64,000 nucleotides of DNA from assembly GCF_010389155.1 (NCBI RefSeq), contig NC_057761.1:20462501-20526500 (forward strand), in the 5' to 3' direction. The position numbers were made by a program, and so were the translations under genes. The notes under the pieces were generated by a model. The model made no database searches. It was not told the origin of the DNA and worked only from the letters and a program-made list of their open reading frames with translations. Below are positions 45,593-58,710 of the stretch, one piece after another (position 1 is the first letter of the stretch; each line of letters begins with the position of its first letter). Source of the DNA: Erigeron canadensis (lineage: Eukaryota; Streptophyta; Magnoliopsida; Asterales; Asteraceae).

Positions 45593-48500
45593 CCCCTTAC
45601 ATATTTAGTAATATTAATAATAATCATTATTGAAAAGAAAAAAGAAATTCTCTTTTATATAATGTTATGCATAAAATGTGTTTTTTAAACTTAATATAAT
45701 AGTTATTTTTATTTCATAAATTATTTGTGTTTGTTGATTTATTAACTTTATAATTATTGTGTTAGTTGAATTATTAGTTTTATATCAAGTTATAATGTAT
45801 CGATAACAAACATTACATATAACTTTTTAGAAAAATAATTGATAGACCTCAGACATGGACCTAAAAATATGCCTAATAACATAAATTTTTGACGCATGTA
45901 TCATGCGTATTATCTCTACTAATCTTTATCATTCATCATGGAATGTGTTATCATCTTATTATTAGGCTATTTTTAGCATACCAATTACGCTATTAATTAT
46001 TATCCAGTTTTTAAATATTTCTTGATGATTTTAAAATTTTAATTACGATAATCGTGTTGAACCCGGAATGATTAGTTATTATATTATATTTTTCAAATTT
46101 AGTAAAATGACTTTTAATTGAGGGATGCGTCACATATATAATATGCCTTAAATTTTGAAAAGACTATATTGAAGGCGCTAACCGTAAGAGAGAGAACGAT
46201 CGTTATCTTGAAGGATTGAACACGAATTTTATCCACCTACGAAGGAAGGTCAATGATATCATTGAACCACAAGGACGGAAGGTGATTTTTTTGAATAAAG
46301 GATGATCATGTTGGGTTACATTTTGGGCTTTCTATTTGAGCCGAACCAAAGGCCCAAAGACAGCCAAAATCTTTGTTGTTGGTTAGAATATTTTTTGTTG
46401 GCTTTTTGGGATATGTTTTACTAGGTGTGATAGCAAATCAACATCAAAAATCATTTACCATACTTCACTGGTATGTTTATTTTCGAGTTTTTTCTTATGA
46501 TTAGTTTATGTTAATAATTGCACATGTTTGTTTGTTTGTTTGATTTGTATTTTTATTTAATATTTTAATCTTGAACAGACGATGGCTTCTTCTCCTTTTT
46601 CTTCATCCCTTAGCAGTACTTCTTTATGTTGTTACATTTTCACCTTTCTTGAGTTTTTTTTCTTTAATAAAATTTTTACTTTAAAAAAGGAAGTAAAAGA
46701 AAAGGAAAGCAATTGAAAGGAAGTTGTAATAGATTTTAGTGTAAGATTATTCATAGTTTTTTTTTTTTTATTCTTGAAAAGCTCTTCACAAAAAGAACTT
46801 AAACTTTGATAAAATTAAAAAACTTAGTTGCTTAAATGTAAAATTTATTGAAATTTGCTTTGTAATTTTGTTTCTCGATCCTTTTTAGTATTTATTTCTT
46901 GAATCTTTACATGTATAATGTGAATGTTAATAGGGAGGACTACATTGATACATTTGGACAAATTACCGACATAATTCCTATGACGCCAACAAAATTTACG
47001 CGCGTGCTTGCATCGTTAGCATGTGCCATATGTCTTCCCAGAAACTGGTTTCATTCTATTTAGAATGTGTGAGACCAATCTGCTAGTCAATATTATTTGT
47101 CGTACCTATATATGTAAGCTGAGTTTCTTCTTAAATCAGATTTGAGTATGTGTATATTTTGTGTTAAATTTGTTATTAGACCAAGTTTTGTCGGTTTGGT
47201 TTCAGTTCTCGTGTCTATTCTGGCAGGTTTTTCTATATAAGTTTGAGTTCCGATATTGTCAACATTTTTGTAGTTCTTAATTTGAGTTTATTTATATGAC
47301 TTCGCTTTTCGTAACAGATGGAGATCATAAAGCAAACCATGTTATTGATGATTTAAAAGTCTAGCTCAAAGAATATGAAACTTCTGATCACGCAGATCTT
47401 GTGAAAGGCCAGTATAAGTATATACTTGAGTTAGAAAAGTTGTAAGTTAACGAAGTAATACACACCTTTTTGTTTATATCGCTAATTAATCTATAGGATA
47501 TATTGAGTAGGTATAGTAGCTTGCTTGGCTCATTCATTATTTAAAAAAATAATTAAATAAATATGTGTAATGTATATAAATTTCATGATTAAAATGTAAA
47601 TATACTAGTAAGCCGGGGCTGGCTTAAAAATAATATATCAAGTATATGTTAGTCTAAAAACCTATGTTTTGTTAGCGACGTTGGGCGATGCTCTATGAAA
47701 TCCCTAGACACAAAACCACTCATGAAGCACTATTTGCTGACATAACCAGTACATTTTGGTCTAATCATTACTGGGTGTTGTTGAGTTTAATGTTTTTTTT
47801 ACACACCAACCTAAAAACTAATGTTCTATGATTCATCAACTCATTATAAAAAAAACATGATTTTACAACTAGGAGGTGCCAAAGGTTGTGTTCAAGATTT
47901 CCAAACCTTTTCAATACATGAACAACATTGATAATAGACCAAAAGTCATGGATAACACACTGACGGCTTAAGGTAGAGGGCACCTTTGTGCACATTATGA
48001 AGGCAGTAGCAAGTCATTCTACACCTGCAAAAAGTTTAATAGAAGACAAATCACTTTAGTTACTCTTCGAGATGGTTGCTGATGGATCTTCATTATTATT
48101 CCCAAGATACAAGTTGGACTTAGCCTCAAAAAATATGGCTATGGCTATACGAAGCAAAATTTCACTTTCAAACGCTCCCATTCGACTAAATGGGCAGGAA
48201 AGTGAATCTCATCGCTATTGTGGTATTACTCAACAAATATGGCTATGGCCTCCTTGTGCCAACAAGTATTTTAGCTTGCAGCCACCCCCATTTGATTAAA
48301 TGGGCAAGAGCATGAATCTCATCTCTTATCAACTATTATTCAACAAATATGGGTATGGCCATATTGCACCAAGAACGACCCAATTTATTATAAGAATGAG
48401 AACTTAAAGCATTCACATAGTATGATGTTTGTAGTACCTTTTCATCTAATCTGTGCTTCCAACAACTCGAACATCAACGAACAAACTGTTGCCTATAATT

Positions 48501-49319
48501 TTAAGTATTGCAATGTCTCAATGAATTACACACGAACAAAAGCTTTGGTCTTCGCCATCTATTTCCTTTTGTAGACGCACTTCCAACAGTTTTGGAGGTC
48601 TTGAATATTAATGTAAAAAGAGTTGTCAACATTCCATTGGTTAATGGTTAAAATACTTATAATTTACTTAAAATACGTTTAACATTTAATACTTATAATT
48701 TACCCTTTTGTTCATGGGCCAATTTGGATGAATGAAAAATCATGTAAAGTAGTTATACAATCTATCTATTCTTTTAATGAATATGGAATAGTCACATGAT
48801 TGGTTGACTTTTTGTGAAAGTCAAATATGTGACTATTTTGTTGGGCGATTTTCTTCTATCATATACACTCATTTTTTGAGATACAAAATTGGAATTACTA
48901 TACTTAGTCAAACATACATAACGTTGACTTGAAGTTCATCAAGGAATGACATTAGAGTATGAGGAGTAGCCCGTTCCCCCATGTTTTTTCGTGCGTAACG
49001 CCCCAGAACGCCAAATCTCGGTCCCGGGGGGCGTTCCGCTCACTTAAAAATCGTGCCCCGTCCAAAATCGAACACGTCCGATGGCTTGTTTGTTTGTGAG
49101 ATTTTAACCGTTTGGAACTTTGGATGGTGAATTAGTGATGAGTTATATATATTATATAAATCTATACTCCCTATATAAACAAACTTCTCTCTTCCCCATT
49201 CAACTCTCTACCTTTGAATTGTCCAATTTACCCCTCTAGTTTATATTACCTTCACATACCTTATCCATGAAATTCCAAATAACTCTTAAAAAAAAAACTC
49301 CACAATTACCTAGAAACCA
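45593..49319. other. Intergenic DNA, no nameable gene
   Basis: AT-rich with scattered short ORFs. 47320-47442 encodes a protein-like stretch (KANHVIDDLKV, LVKGQYKYILELEKL) with one stop; I do not recognise it. 48164-48356 contains an imperfect duplication (AAATGGGCA...ATGAATCTCATC...CAACAAATATGG...TATGGCC). 48975-49085 is a GC-rich patch. None is convincing as a gene. Confidence 0.5.
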
Positions 49320-50278
49320 TGTTAGGTCCAGTTTAAGCTATAAACTGGAGCTCTCCAGCGGCATCTGGAGAGCATGAAGAATTGTCCGAAATATTAGAAG
49401 TCCAGTTGCATTGTACAGTTTAAGCAACTGATGACTTCCTCCAGTTGAGATCTGAAGACTTAAATCTGAAGACCTTCCAGTTGAAGTCGAAGACAACAAG
49501 TGGAAGAAAGGAAATGTCAATGGTAGCGAAGCCCAGTTGACATTTCACCAGATCAATCAACTGGAGATCCTTCAGTGTAAATGCCTTTACTACGAGGAGG
49601 ACCTTTTGCACTACATCCTTTTAACCGGACAATAATCTTGTCTGTGGATAAAAATGCAAAGATGTAGAGTGGTTGAATAAAGTAACCTTTTGTCTTACTT
49701 TATTTAGCACACACAAAGGATTATTTAACAATACTTTTGTGTGCTGTCAACCATACTTACACGTCGAAGTTGAGATCCCAATGTTCATACTTTGACTATA
49801 AATAGAGGTCCTTGCACAAGCATTTTCACAACTTTGCAAATACATACTTTCTGCAATATTGGTGAACTTGTGCAATATTCTCTCAATCGCAAAAAGGAAC
49901 ATTTCACAACTCTAAGTGTTTCGATTGTTTAGGAGAATTTCCAAGTTTAGATCAATTGTATTTCATAGGTTGTTAGGATATTTACATTCTTGTATTATCT
50001 TGGTTCCGCAACAACCTTGTATTTTATTTAAACAATTAATAAATAAAATACACTTGAAAAATACATATTGTCTCACCACTTTATATACTTGTCATTTATA
50101 TTATTGCATAGTATTTACTTATTCACACTGTCACCTTAATAAGTTTACCTCTAGATAACCTGGTACACAATCAATCTAAACTGGTCAAGTCCAGATTAAT
50201 TGATTGTGTTGCAAAGTTCACTCACCATTAACATAGAGGTGTCTTCAGCACCCATCTAGCAATAGTTTGGGACTTACA
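49320..50278 (+). repeat. 5' LTR of element F (959 bp)
   Basis: TGTTAGGTCC...GGGACTTACA, complete. Two perfect 9-bp-stem hairpins at 49327-49349 and 49350-49373. Six CAACTG/CAGTTG cores in 49400-49570. TATAAATAG at 49797-49805, so U3 is about 500 bp. Confidence 0.95.
49797..49805 (+). promoter_or_regulatory. LTR promoter TATA box (element F)
   Basis: TATAAATAG, conserved at the same place in the LTRs of A, B and C. Confidence 0.75.
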
Positions 50279-50280
50279 AA

Positions 50281-50292
50281 TGGTATCAGAGC
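50281..50292 (+). other. Primer binding site of element F
   Basis: TGGTATCAGAGC, complementary to initiator tRNA-Met, two bases after the LTR. Confidence 0.93.
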
Positions 50293-50336
50293 AAGCAGGT
50301 TGAATTGTTTCAATTCTATAACCTAGGTCTGCTTCG

Positions 50337-52744
50337 ATGGCTGCTGAAGGTGAGAATGGTTCTGGTCCAAATGAATCTAATCCTAATGTTACAACTCCTT
50401 TAAATACTAACCCTCCTCCTCCTTCTCCTACTCCTGGAGCTAACCATGTCCATGTACATTACTCCAACACTCCTGTTCCCAAATTCGATTGACATGGTGA
50501 GACCTTTGGTACATGGAAAGCTAGAATGCTCTTGCATTTTGGTGGGATAGAGAGGTATATGTTGAAAATCCTTAAGGATGGACCATATATACCCATGTCC
50601 AGTGGTGTTAGCCCTCTTCTTGACCCTACTGGGAGAAGAGGTACCAGGGAAAAGTCTGAGGAACATTGGTCAGACGAGGATCGCAGACTAGTTGATCTTG
50701 ATACCAGACTGAAAAACATGATCCTTGCTGCTGTTCCTGAGGAACTAATTCCAACACTTGTGCTGTTTCCCAGTGCTAAATCTATGTGGGATGAATTAGT
50801 TCTCCAGTTTAAAGGAGGAAATGACACCATTGTCACCAGAAAGGTTGCTCTTAACAAGAAGTATGAATCCTTCTTTGCTCTTCCCAATGAAAGCTTAACT
50901 GGTACTTACACCAGATTTACTGGCCTAATTAATCAACTTAGAGGCTTGGGAGTGGAGAAGGATAAGGATATTCTTCTTGAGAAATTCTGTGATGTTTTGC
51001 CATCCAAATGGTCACACATGGTTCTTGTCTTAAGGTAAGGTAAGACCTTGCATAGCCATACTCTTGCTTCCCCTTATGGAGCCTTCAGATTCAATGAAGA
51101 TAATGATGCTGCAAGAATATTGGCTGAGCAAGATGCTTTAAACCATGCTCAGAGTTCCAAGGTAGCCAACCTTACTGGGCAACCTTGTGCTGCTTTAATG
51201 TCTTCTGAGAATGTCCAGTTACATTCTATGAAGGAGATGTTAAACAACTTACTGAACTCTGGCCTAACCACAAATCTAAGTAATGGTTGTGAGGAAACTG
51301 ACGATGATGATCTGGTAGCCATGATTGCTAAAACTTTTAATAGGTTCAAGCATAAATCTAATTGATTTAATGGGTCCAATAATGCTTCCAGTTCAAATTC
51401 TCTGGATAAGGCCAATCTTATCTGCTACAAATGTGGTAAGAAAGGTCATTTCATGAAGGAATGGAGATCTAGTCAGATGAACAACCAAACTGGTCCTGTT
51501 GTCCCAAATTTTGTTAAAACTGATGATTATAAGGCCAAATACAAGAAACTTAAGGCCCAGATTTCTCTCATGTCTCTTGAACAAGAAAATGAGAAAAAAA
51601 AAAGAACAAGTGCATGATGGCTCAAATTAAAGGGAAATGGGAACTCTCTGATGATTCATCTGATGATGAGGAAGAGATTAGAGATGTGTGTTTCATGGCA
51701 TTAGAAAATCAACAGCCAGTGGTGAAAGATGATGTTGTTTCTGGAAGATGGGTGGACATCATTTTAAAGAAGGTAAGAGATTATGATGTTGAATTAGATA
51801 CCGAACTAAAACTGGATATTGCTGAATCATTAAATGATGACCTAATATTTGTTGAAACTATGAGAACTGACTGTGAAAGATACTTGGAAACTGTTTTAGT
51901 TGAATTTAACAACATGAAAGGTCAAATTATCGATTTGCAAAGTGTCCAGTTGGCTCTCAAAGAGTCAGATTTGAAAAATGAGGCATTGGAAAGAGATAAC
52001 CAAAAACTAAAATTTGATCTAGAAAAGGAACACATGGTTATCAATTCTTGGGTACAAGCATTTGGTAAAAATTATGACGCTTTTTCAAAAACCATTGATG
52101 CTCAAAAAACTGCCTGGAAATCTGGTGATCTCCAGATGGCAGCTGTTTTACCCACAATTCACCAGATGCCAGAATCGGTAAGAATTGAGACTCCCTATGA
52201 CTCCTCTGACCATGTCAAGTTAGATTCTGTTGAGACCACCCCCGTTGAGATTCAAACTTGAGCCAAAAAGGCTAAAGCTCCAGTTAAGAAGGAATCTGGT
52301 GACATTCCTCTACCTCACAAGTCTAAAGAGTCCAAAACTCAAAAGATTAAAACCCCCACTGAGCCCAAGTCCATGGGCCAGCAGCCTGATGAGAAAAACA
52401 TTTTGTTAAAACTGAAGAATCAACTCCAAAGTTTGTCAAGGCAGGTACAAAGTTGAACTGCCAGAATTAAAAATTTGGAAGGAGCTTTATCTTCTTCAGT
52501 TGAAAAACAAAATGTCAAAAACCCTCCTCAAAAACAAAAGACAAAACAATCTGCTCAAAAAGGAGCAAAATCTGAAAAGAAAAAAGAGGTTAAAATTCTA
52601 CTCAAACCAATTGTTTTTACTCTTGAAGCTGGAGAAAACCCTCCAGTTTCTTCATCCAGTTCTACACCAAGTCAAACTCCTGAGACTTCTCAGAAGGAGT
52701 CCAGTGGACCCATCAAGAAAAGATGGGTTCACAAAAATAACTAA
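50337..52744 (+). pseudogene. Element F gag
   Basis: ATG at 50337 (MAAEGENG), matching B. Stops at 50490, 51036 (CAA to TAA), 51362 (CGA to TGA), 52259 and 52454, and a frameshift at an A-run near 51600. Knuckle reads ICYKCGKKGHFMKEW, with the last Cys changed to Trp as in C. Tail ends RWVHKNN at 52744. Confidence 0.9.
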
Positions 52745-54412
52745 TCGTTTACTTGGGTGTGAAGTGCGATCGAAAGAAGAATATCTGGTATCTGGACAGC
52801 GCTGCTGGCCAGGCTATGACCGGATGTAAGCCTCTGCTGGAAGAATTCACTATCTGTGATGGACCAGCAGTGACATTTGGTAATGATGGAAATGGGAAAA
52901 CTGAAGGATATGGTGTTGTTGACAATGGGCAGATCCAGTTCACAAGAGTTGCATTTGTTAATGGTTTGAAATATAACCTGATAAGCGTCAGTCAACTTTG
53001 TGATGATGGATATAGGGTACTTGCTCAAGGCACTGTTTTTAACAAGGATTGGAAGGTGGTGGTGATTGCACCAAGAAAAGGGGATGTGTACATCATGGAC
53101 ATGGAGCCTGCTCCAAAAGAGCATTGTTTCTATGTCAAGGCTGATGAGGATACCAACTGGCTATGGCATAAACGGTTATCCCACCTTAATTTCAAAAATA
53201 TCAACAAGTTATCAAGAAAGCAACTGGTGGATGGGATACCTTTGTTTTCCTTTAAAAAGGAGAAGCTATGTCCAGGGTGTGAGATGGGCAAGAAGAAAAG
53301 AGCCAGTTTCAAGACCAGGCAGAATTTCAGTATCACTGAACCTCTTCACATGCTTCATATGGATCTCTTTGGTCCAGTGAATGTTCAAACTAAAGCTGGC
53401 AAGAAATACACTTTAGTTGTGGTCGATGAATACACCAACTATTGTTGGGTGATATTTACCAGATCAAAGAGTGATGCACCTGGTGAAATTATCCCTCTCA
53501 TCAAAAGAATTAAACTCAAGTATACCAAGAAAGTGTGTCAGTTTCGAAGTGATAATGGTACATAATTCATTAATAAAGAATTGGAGACATTTTGCACTGA
53601 CACTAGGATTTCTCAAAACTTCTCGTCAGCTCGTTCTCCAGAGCAAAATGGTGTGGTTAAAAGAAAGAATCGCACATTGATTGAAGCTGCCAGAAGTATG
53701 TCATCTGAATCTGGTCTTCCCACCTATTTTTGGGCTGAAGCTGTGGCAACTGCTTGTCACACCCAAAACCGGTCAGTTTATGTCAAGAGACATAGGAAGA
53801 CTGCCTATGAAGTCCTCAGGAATCGTAAACCAAATATTGGATACTTTCATGTATTTGGTTGTTCAGTTTATATCTTAAACGATTCTAGTCAGTTGGGAAA
53901 GTTTGATGCAAAAGCTGATGAAGGTGTCTTTGTGGGGTATTCAGATATTAGAAAAGCCTATAGAGTTTATAATTATAGACTCCAAAAGGTACATGAGACA
54001 ATTCATGTCATATTCGATGAATGTAATGAAGCAATCAATAAACGACCAAGCCTTGATTTATCTTCAGTTGTCCCAGTTGATTTTGGTGTATCTGATCAAG
54101 TTCATCAATCAGTTACTGCACCAGAAAATGTTTCCAGTCATCAAGACTTGGAACCAGTTAAGGAAAAGAAGAGCTCCAGTGACACCTCATTTTATCCCTC
54201 TATCAGTTTTAATCTACCTGAAAAACTGGTAATTGGATCAGATGTACGTGCCACAACAACATCAGAACCAGTTCAAGCTTCTCCAGTTCTTCAAGATATA
54301 CCTTTGTTTGAAGATAATCGCGTTAACTCTCCAGTTGACACTGATGATGAAGTTGAAGTAGTTTGGACTAATCCTCCTCCAGTTGCTACATCTGATGGAA
54401 ATCGTCAGGTGT
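52741..54412 (+). pseudogene. Element F pol, part 1 (PR, IN)
   Basis: Protease WYLDSAAG, integrase HHCC segment and core HMDLFGP, then a TAA replacing Glu in the SDNGTEF motif (53563), and NGVVKRKN where relatives have NGVVER, so the third catalytic acid is Lys. Six bases are missing in the protease (YRVLAQG). Open afterwards until the E2 insertion between GNRQV and SCTDVV. Confidence 0.9.
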
Positions 54413-57400
54413 TGTAACAACCCTCAAATTTCGATTAGGATAATTTACTTGGACTTATCTGAGTCTTTATCCCTAGAGATTTATTAAGAGAATTGACATT
54501 TTAGACATTCAAGGCACAGTGATAGTTGCCCTCTCGTTCAATAAAACACCGTAGATGACTAGCTATCTTAGAAATGCCATAAACAATAACTATAATCATT
54601 CAATACAATCCCAAAGTATAAATTAGTTCTAATCAAACTTGGCGAAATGTCAATGAACCAAAATCTTATTTTGAGAAGTTGGGATTATACAAATAAGAAT
54701 GCAAGGTTCATAAGCTGTGATAACAACCGAAAATACTTATAAATGTCCAACAATTTAAACACCAAGCTAATTAAAGTTCAAACAGACATACAAATATAAT
54801 AACCCTCTCTAAATAATAAATTTAAACTATTATGCACATAAAAGTGAGCTTGAATAATAGTAAGTAAATATATATGTCTATTGTAAATACAAGTTTATAA
54901 ATAATGAGTTAAGCTATAAAAATTAAAGGCACAACAAATATATACATACATACATACACGGCCATACACATACATGCACATAACTAGCTTTGAAAGCACC
55001 AATATCAACTAACAAGTCAAGGATTACATGCATGTACCTACACTAAATAAACCTACATTACATACAAATATACATACACTTATATTATACCCCAAAAATT
55101 CAAAATCCCCTCCCATTTTACCCTAACCAAACCGGCCCCCATTCCCCAACACCCCTCACCCAATCAAAATTCACCTAGCTTTTTATTCCCCAAAGAAAAA
55201 GCAAGACCAAACATGCACTCAATCCTTACACACCCATAACTCCTTACACTTCCAACACACACCCATTTCTCTCTCATTCTCTCTCAAAAATTCTGCATCC
55301 CTCTCCTTCTTCCTCTTCATTTTCGGCCCAAAGAAAGCAAGAAAACAAAAACATAAATCATATCTAAACAATAATAATAATAAGGATTTAAAAGGGGTTA
55401 AGCAAGGATTAATTCAAGATAGATTTAAGGGTTATTTTAATCTTGGATTAAGGTTCATTTGGGGCTTAGAGGACCACAAATTTTCTGCCCAAAACCACTC
55501 TCAAATCCGAGTTCATCAAGGGTATAAATCTTCATCTCTTAGTTTAATCTATCTTGTTCTTGTATATATTCAAGGATTCTTATCAAAAGTTCATATTTTC
55601 TTCATGTTTTCTTTCAAATAAACACTTGATGAGGGCAAAGTTGATAGGGTCTTTCTTCCCATGCTCATGCATGTTGAATCTATGAAGAAAAATCCAAGGA
55701 TTCAACTAGTTTAAGACCCAAAGGTGTTGTCATAGATTAAATAGATTTTAAAGTGATTTCTCCTTTTAAATATGGCCACACTTTTATATATTTTGATGAA
55801 TATATTTCTGGAGTTTTTCATAAAAATATGTCTTTAAGTTGTTGAATTGAAGATGGATAAAGATTTGTTGTTAAAATGAGGAGATGATTACATGCATGCT
55901 TAGATTTGCACTAGTTTAAATTGGTTTTGATATGGGACTTGAGATGGATCTTTTAAGGATGATTGATGAACTTGAAATTGATTGAAATCTATATATTTGA
56001 TGTTAAGAGATACAAAATAAAGTAATAATCTTGTTAGTGGGAATCTAGAGGTTAAAGCAAGCAACCAAAACCATTGGTGGGATGCATTAACCAATAAACA
56101 TTCTGACAGAATTGGTCTCCTGTCTTGTAACGATTAACCTGAAAATGTGAGGGCATTTTCAAGAAAAACTATCAAAATAAAATTTGTAGAAAAATGAGTT
56201 AAGATTAACCTCCAACTGGAATTACTCAAAAATACTAAACCAAACGAAAGATATGATTTTTCTACTATAACTGGTCAAAACTGTAATTTTGTATGAATAT
56301 TTTATAAACTTTAACAATTTTTATCTCCTAATCCATAAAGTTCCAGGAGGTCATACTTGGTGGAAAGTAATCTCAATGTGTTGTGAACTTAAAATAAAAT
56401 CATGGGATTTTTCTAATAATCAGAACATCAAGAACTTTTATAAAACTTCTGATGTTGCAAGCAGTGCCCATTCGGGACAGTTTGTGTTTGGATAATTTTT
56501 ACGGACACCAAACATCATCTAAAAATTCACCAAAAATTCACAAAAATACTAGATACATATAAGTCACTGTGTAAAAATCATGAAGGTCCAAATAATTCGT
56601 CTTGACCCCAAAATAGTAGCTAACATTTCTTAAAAATAAAGTATAAAACAGAAAATTTGTAAGTAATCTTATAAATGGCATAATGGGCTATGTAATGAAC
56701 TAAGAACCATAATGGGCTAACCCGGCCCAAATAATGAACCCATAAGGAACACAAATCAGTAGGCCCACTTGGTCCAATAAGCCTTATAGCCCAATAACCA
56801 CTATGACCCATTATGCACCTAACCCAAATAAGGTAAAGCCCAATAACTAATGTAAGCCCAAAACATTTAAAAGCCCATGACACCTAAGGCCCAATTGATA
56901 ATGGCCCATAACACTTAAACGAATTTCATGAGATAAGTGTAATTAAAATAAAACAAAGATAATTAAGTGAGATTGACATAAGTAATTATGTTAACCAAGC
57001 TATATATTGATATCACAAATGTTAATTCACGCTAAAATCGGTTACACAACAAATGATGAATAAGAATAACATAACTTAATATGGCATTCCTATATGATAA
57101 CCTAATATATCAAGTGAAACCACAAATGAAGCCAAGTTGCCGAAAATCTAACAACTTATAACTACGCATGTAATGAAAGTAACCTTTTACACCATCAATC
57201 TCTACAACCAAAACGATGCGAGTGTTACCAATATACTTGGACCCCACAATTGATAGCAACATAATGAAAATGACATTTCTAAGTGATGGCTTAAGATAGG
57301 AACTTACGTATATTAGTCCTATCGTAGGGATAGTCTTGGTTTGAAATATGATGGAGGAACATAATGGATATATGGTCAAGGAAACTATAGATGGGAAGTA

Positions 57401-58710
57401 CCCATTTTGGAGAGATAAGTATAATATGCGGCATATCAAGGTGAGTCATAGCCCCCTTTCAAACTATTTTATGTGTTTTAACTATCGGGGTGAAAAGCAT
57501 GATATATAAGCTAAATTGCTTTTATTATTACATATATATGAAATGATTCTTGATATTATGATTATGAAATGAAATTGTTTCGTATGTTCATTATGATAAA
57601 TGATTTATATGATGAGCTTGAGTTCTGTCAAACCGCTTTCTTCGGTTCACTACTATTAACTCCGATTATGGAGGCCTGTAGTTAGTTAGTTGCGCAACTA
57701 GGTTTCGTCCACCCACCCATTAGTGTAACGGTGGAAGGTTGGTTGCCTTTGTGACAACCTCCGCTTCCAGTACGACCACGGGTGTTCTAGCTACCTTACT
57801 TAGGTCGTCTCCATGGCACGACCCATTATTATTATTATTATTACGGCACTTGATTGACAGCTTGTGCAAGATTTGTATTATTCATTATTGGACTTTGAAA
57901 AAATGGTAGTAGTAGTGGCTCGTGGCTAAATGAAATTGATATTGAATTATGCCTTGTGACTAAATGAAATTGATATTAATATTGTTGATAATTGGAAATT
58001 GTTTGAACATACGGATCGGGTATCGTCCCTCATATGATATATTGAAAGACGTTGAAGTTGGTGATATTGAAATGATTTTGGTAACCGAATGAATTTTGGT
58101 ATGATATATGATTAATCGATTTATATACTTTTTCTATCATGATGATTTGACGAATGAGAACCTGAAATTTTACTATGGATTTTTCCAAGTCTTGATATGA
58201 CATTATGGTATTTGGAAGCTTGATAACATGATATGAAAATTTTTCTCGGTCATATGGTTTGGATATTTCAAAATGTAATAGTAAACGGTTTTCTAAGTAT
58301 TAATACGGTGATGTACCAAGATTTATATAAAAACCTATGCACTCACCAACTACGTTTTCGTAGTTGACACTTTTTCTTCATGTTTTTCAGGAAATAAGCT
58401 TAAGCATTGAGGATTTATATGCTTCATGATTATTTGCATTGCACTTTGGAGTCAAAGATCAAACCTTGTGATAGGCAATGGAATCCGCCTTGATCATTGT
58501 AGTATACTACTTCATGTGCTTGTTATTTGTTTCGTGAATTTAATATTCAAGTACGGTGGACGCATTTGTACATGGAAATTGGTTTACATGCTTGTACATT
58601 TGTAAATTCTTTTATCAAATAAAACTATGGTGAATGTTATTTATAATCCTTTGTTTTGAATACTCGACTTTCTGTACATCTCATTGTTCCGCCTTAGTTG
58701 GGGTGTTACA
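54413..58710 (+). mobile_element. E2: 4.3-kb solo LTR nested in element F
   Basis: Starts TGTAACAACCC, ends GGGGTGTTACA, and is flanked by perfect GGTGT copies (54408-54412, 58711-58715). Joining the flanks gives uninterrupted pol as in B. No coding domain and no internal copy of its own start, so a solo LTR left by LTR-LTR recombination is the simplest reading; a coding-less LARD is possible. Great length, the TGTAACA...TGTTACA ends and the CACTCACCAACTA...TTTTTCAGG stretch near the end resemble Del/Tekay chromovirus LTRs; that lineage call is tentative. Confidence 0.85.

Noticed and set aside
47768..47995. 75-aa minus ORF as a gene
   Set aside because: No recognisable motif or neighbouring exon; composition typical of chance ORFs.
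54413..58710. E2 as a complete retrotransposon
   Set aside because: No gag or pol domain, no PBS and no second copy of its start found inside.
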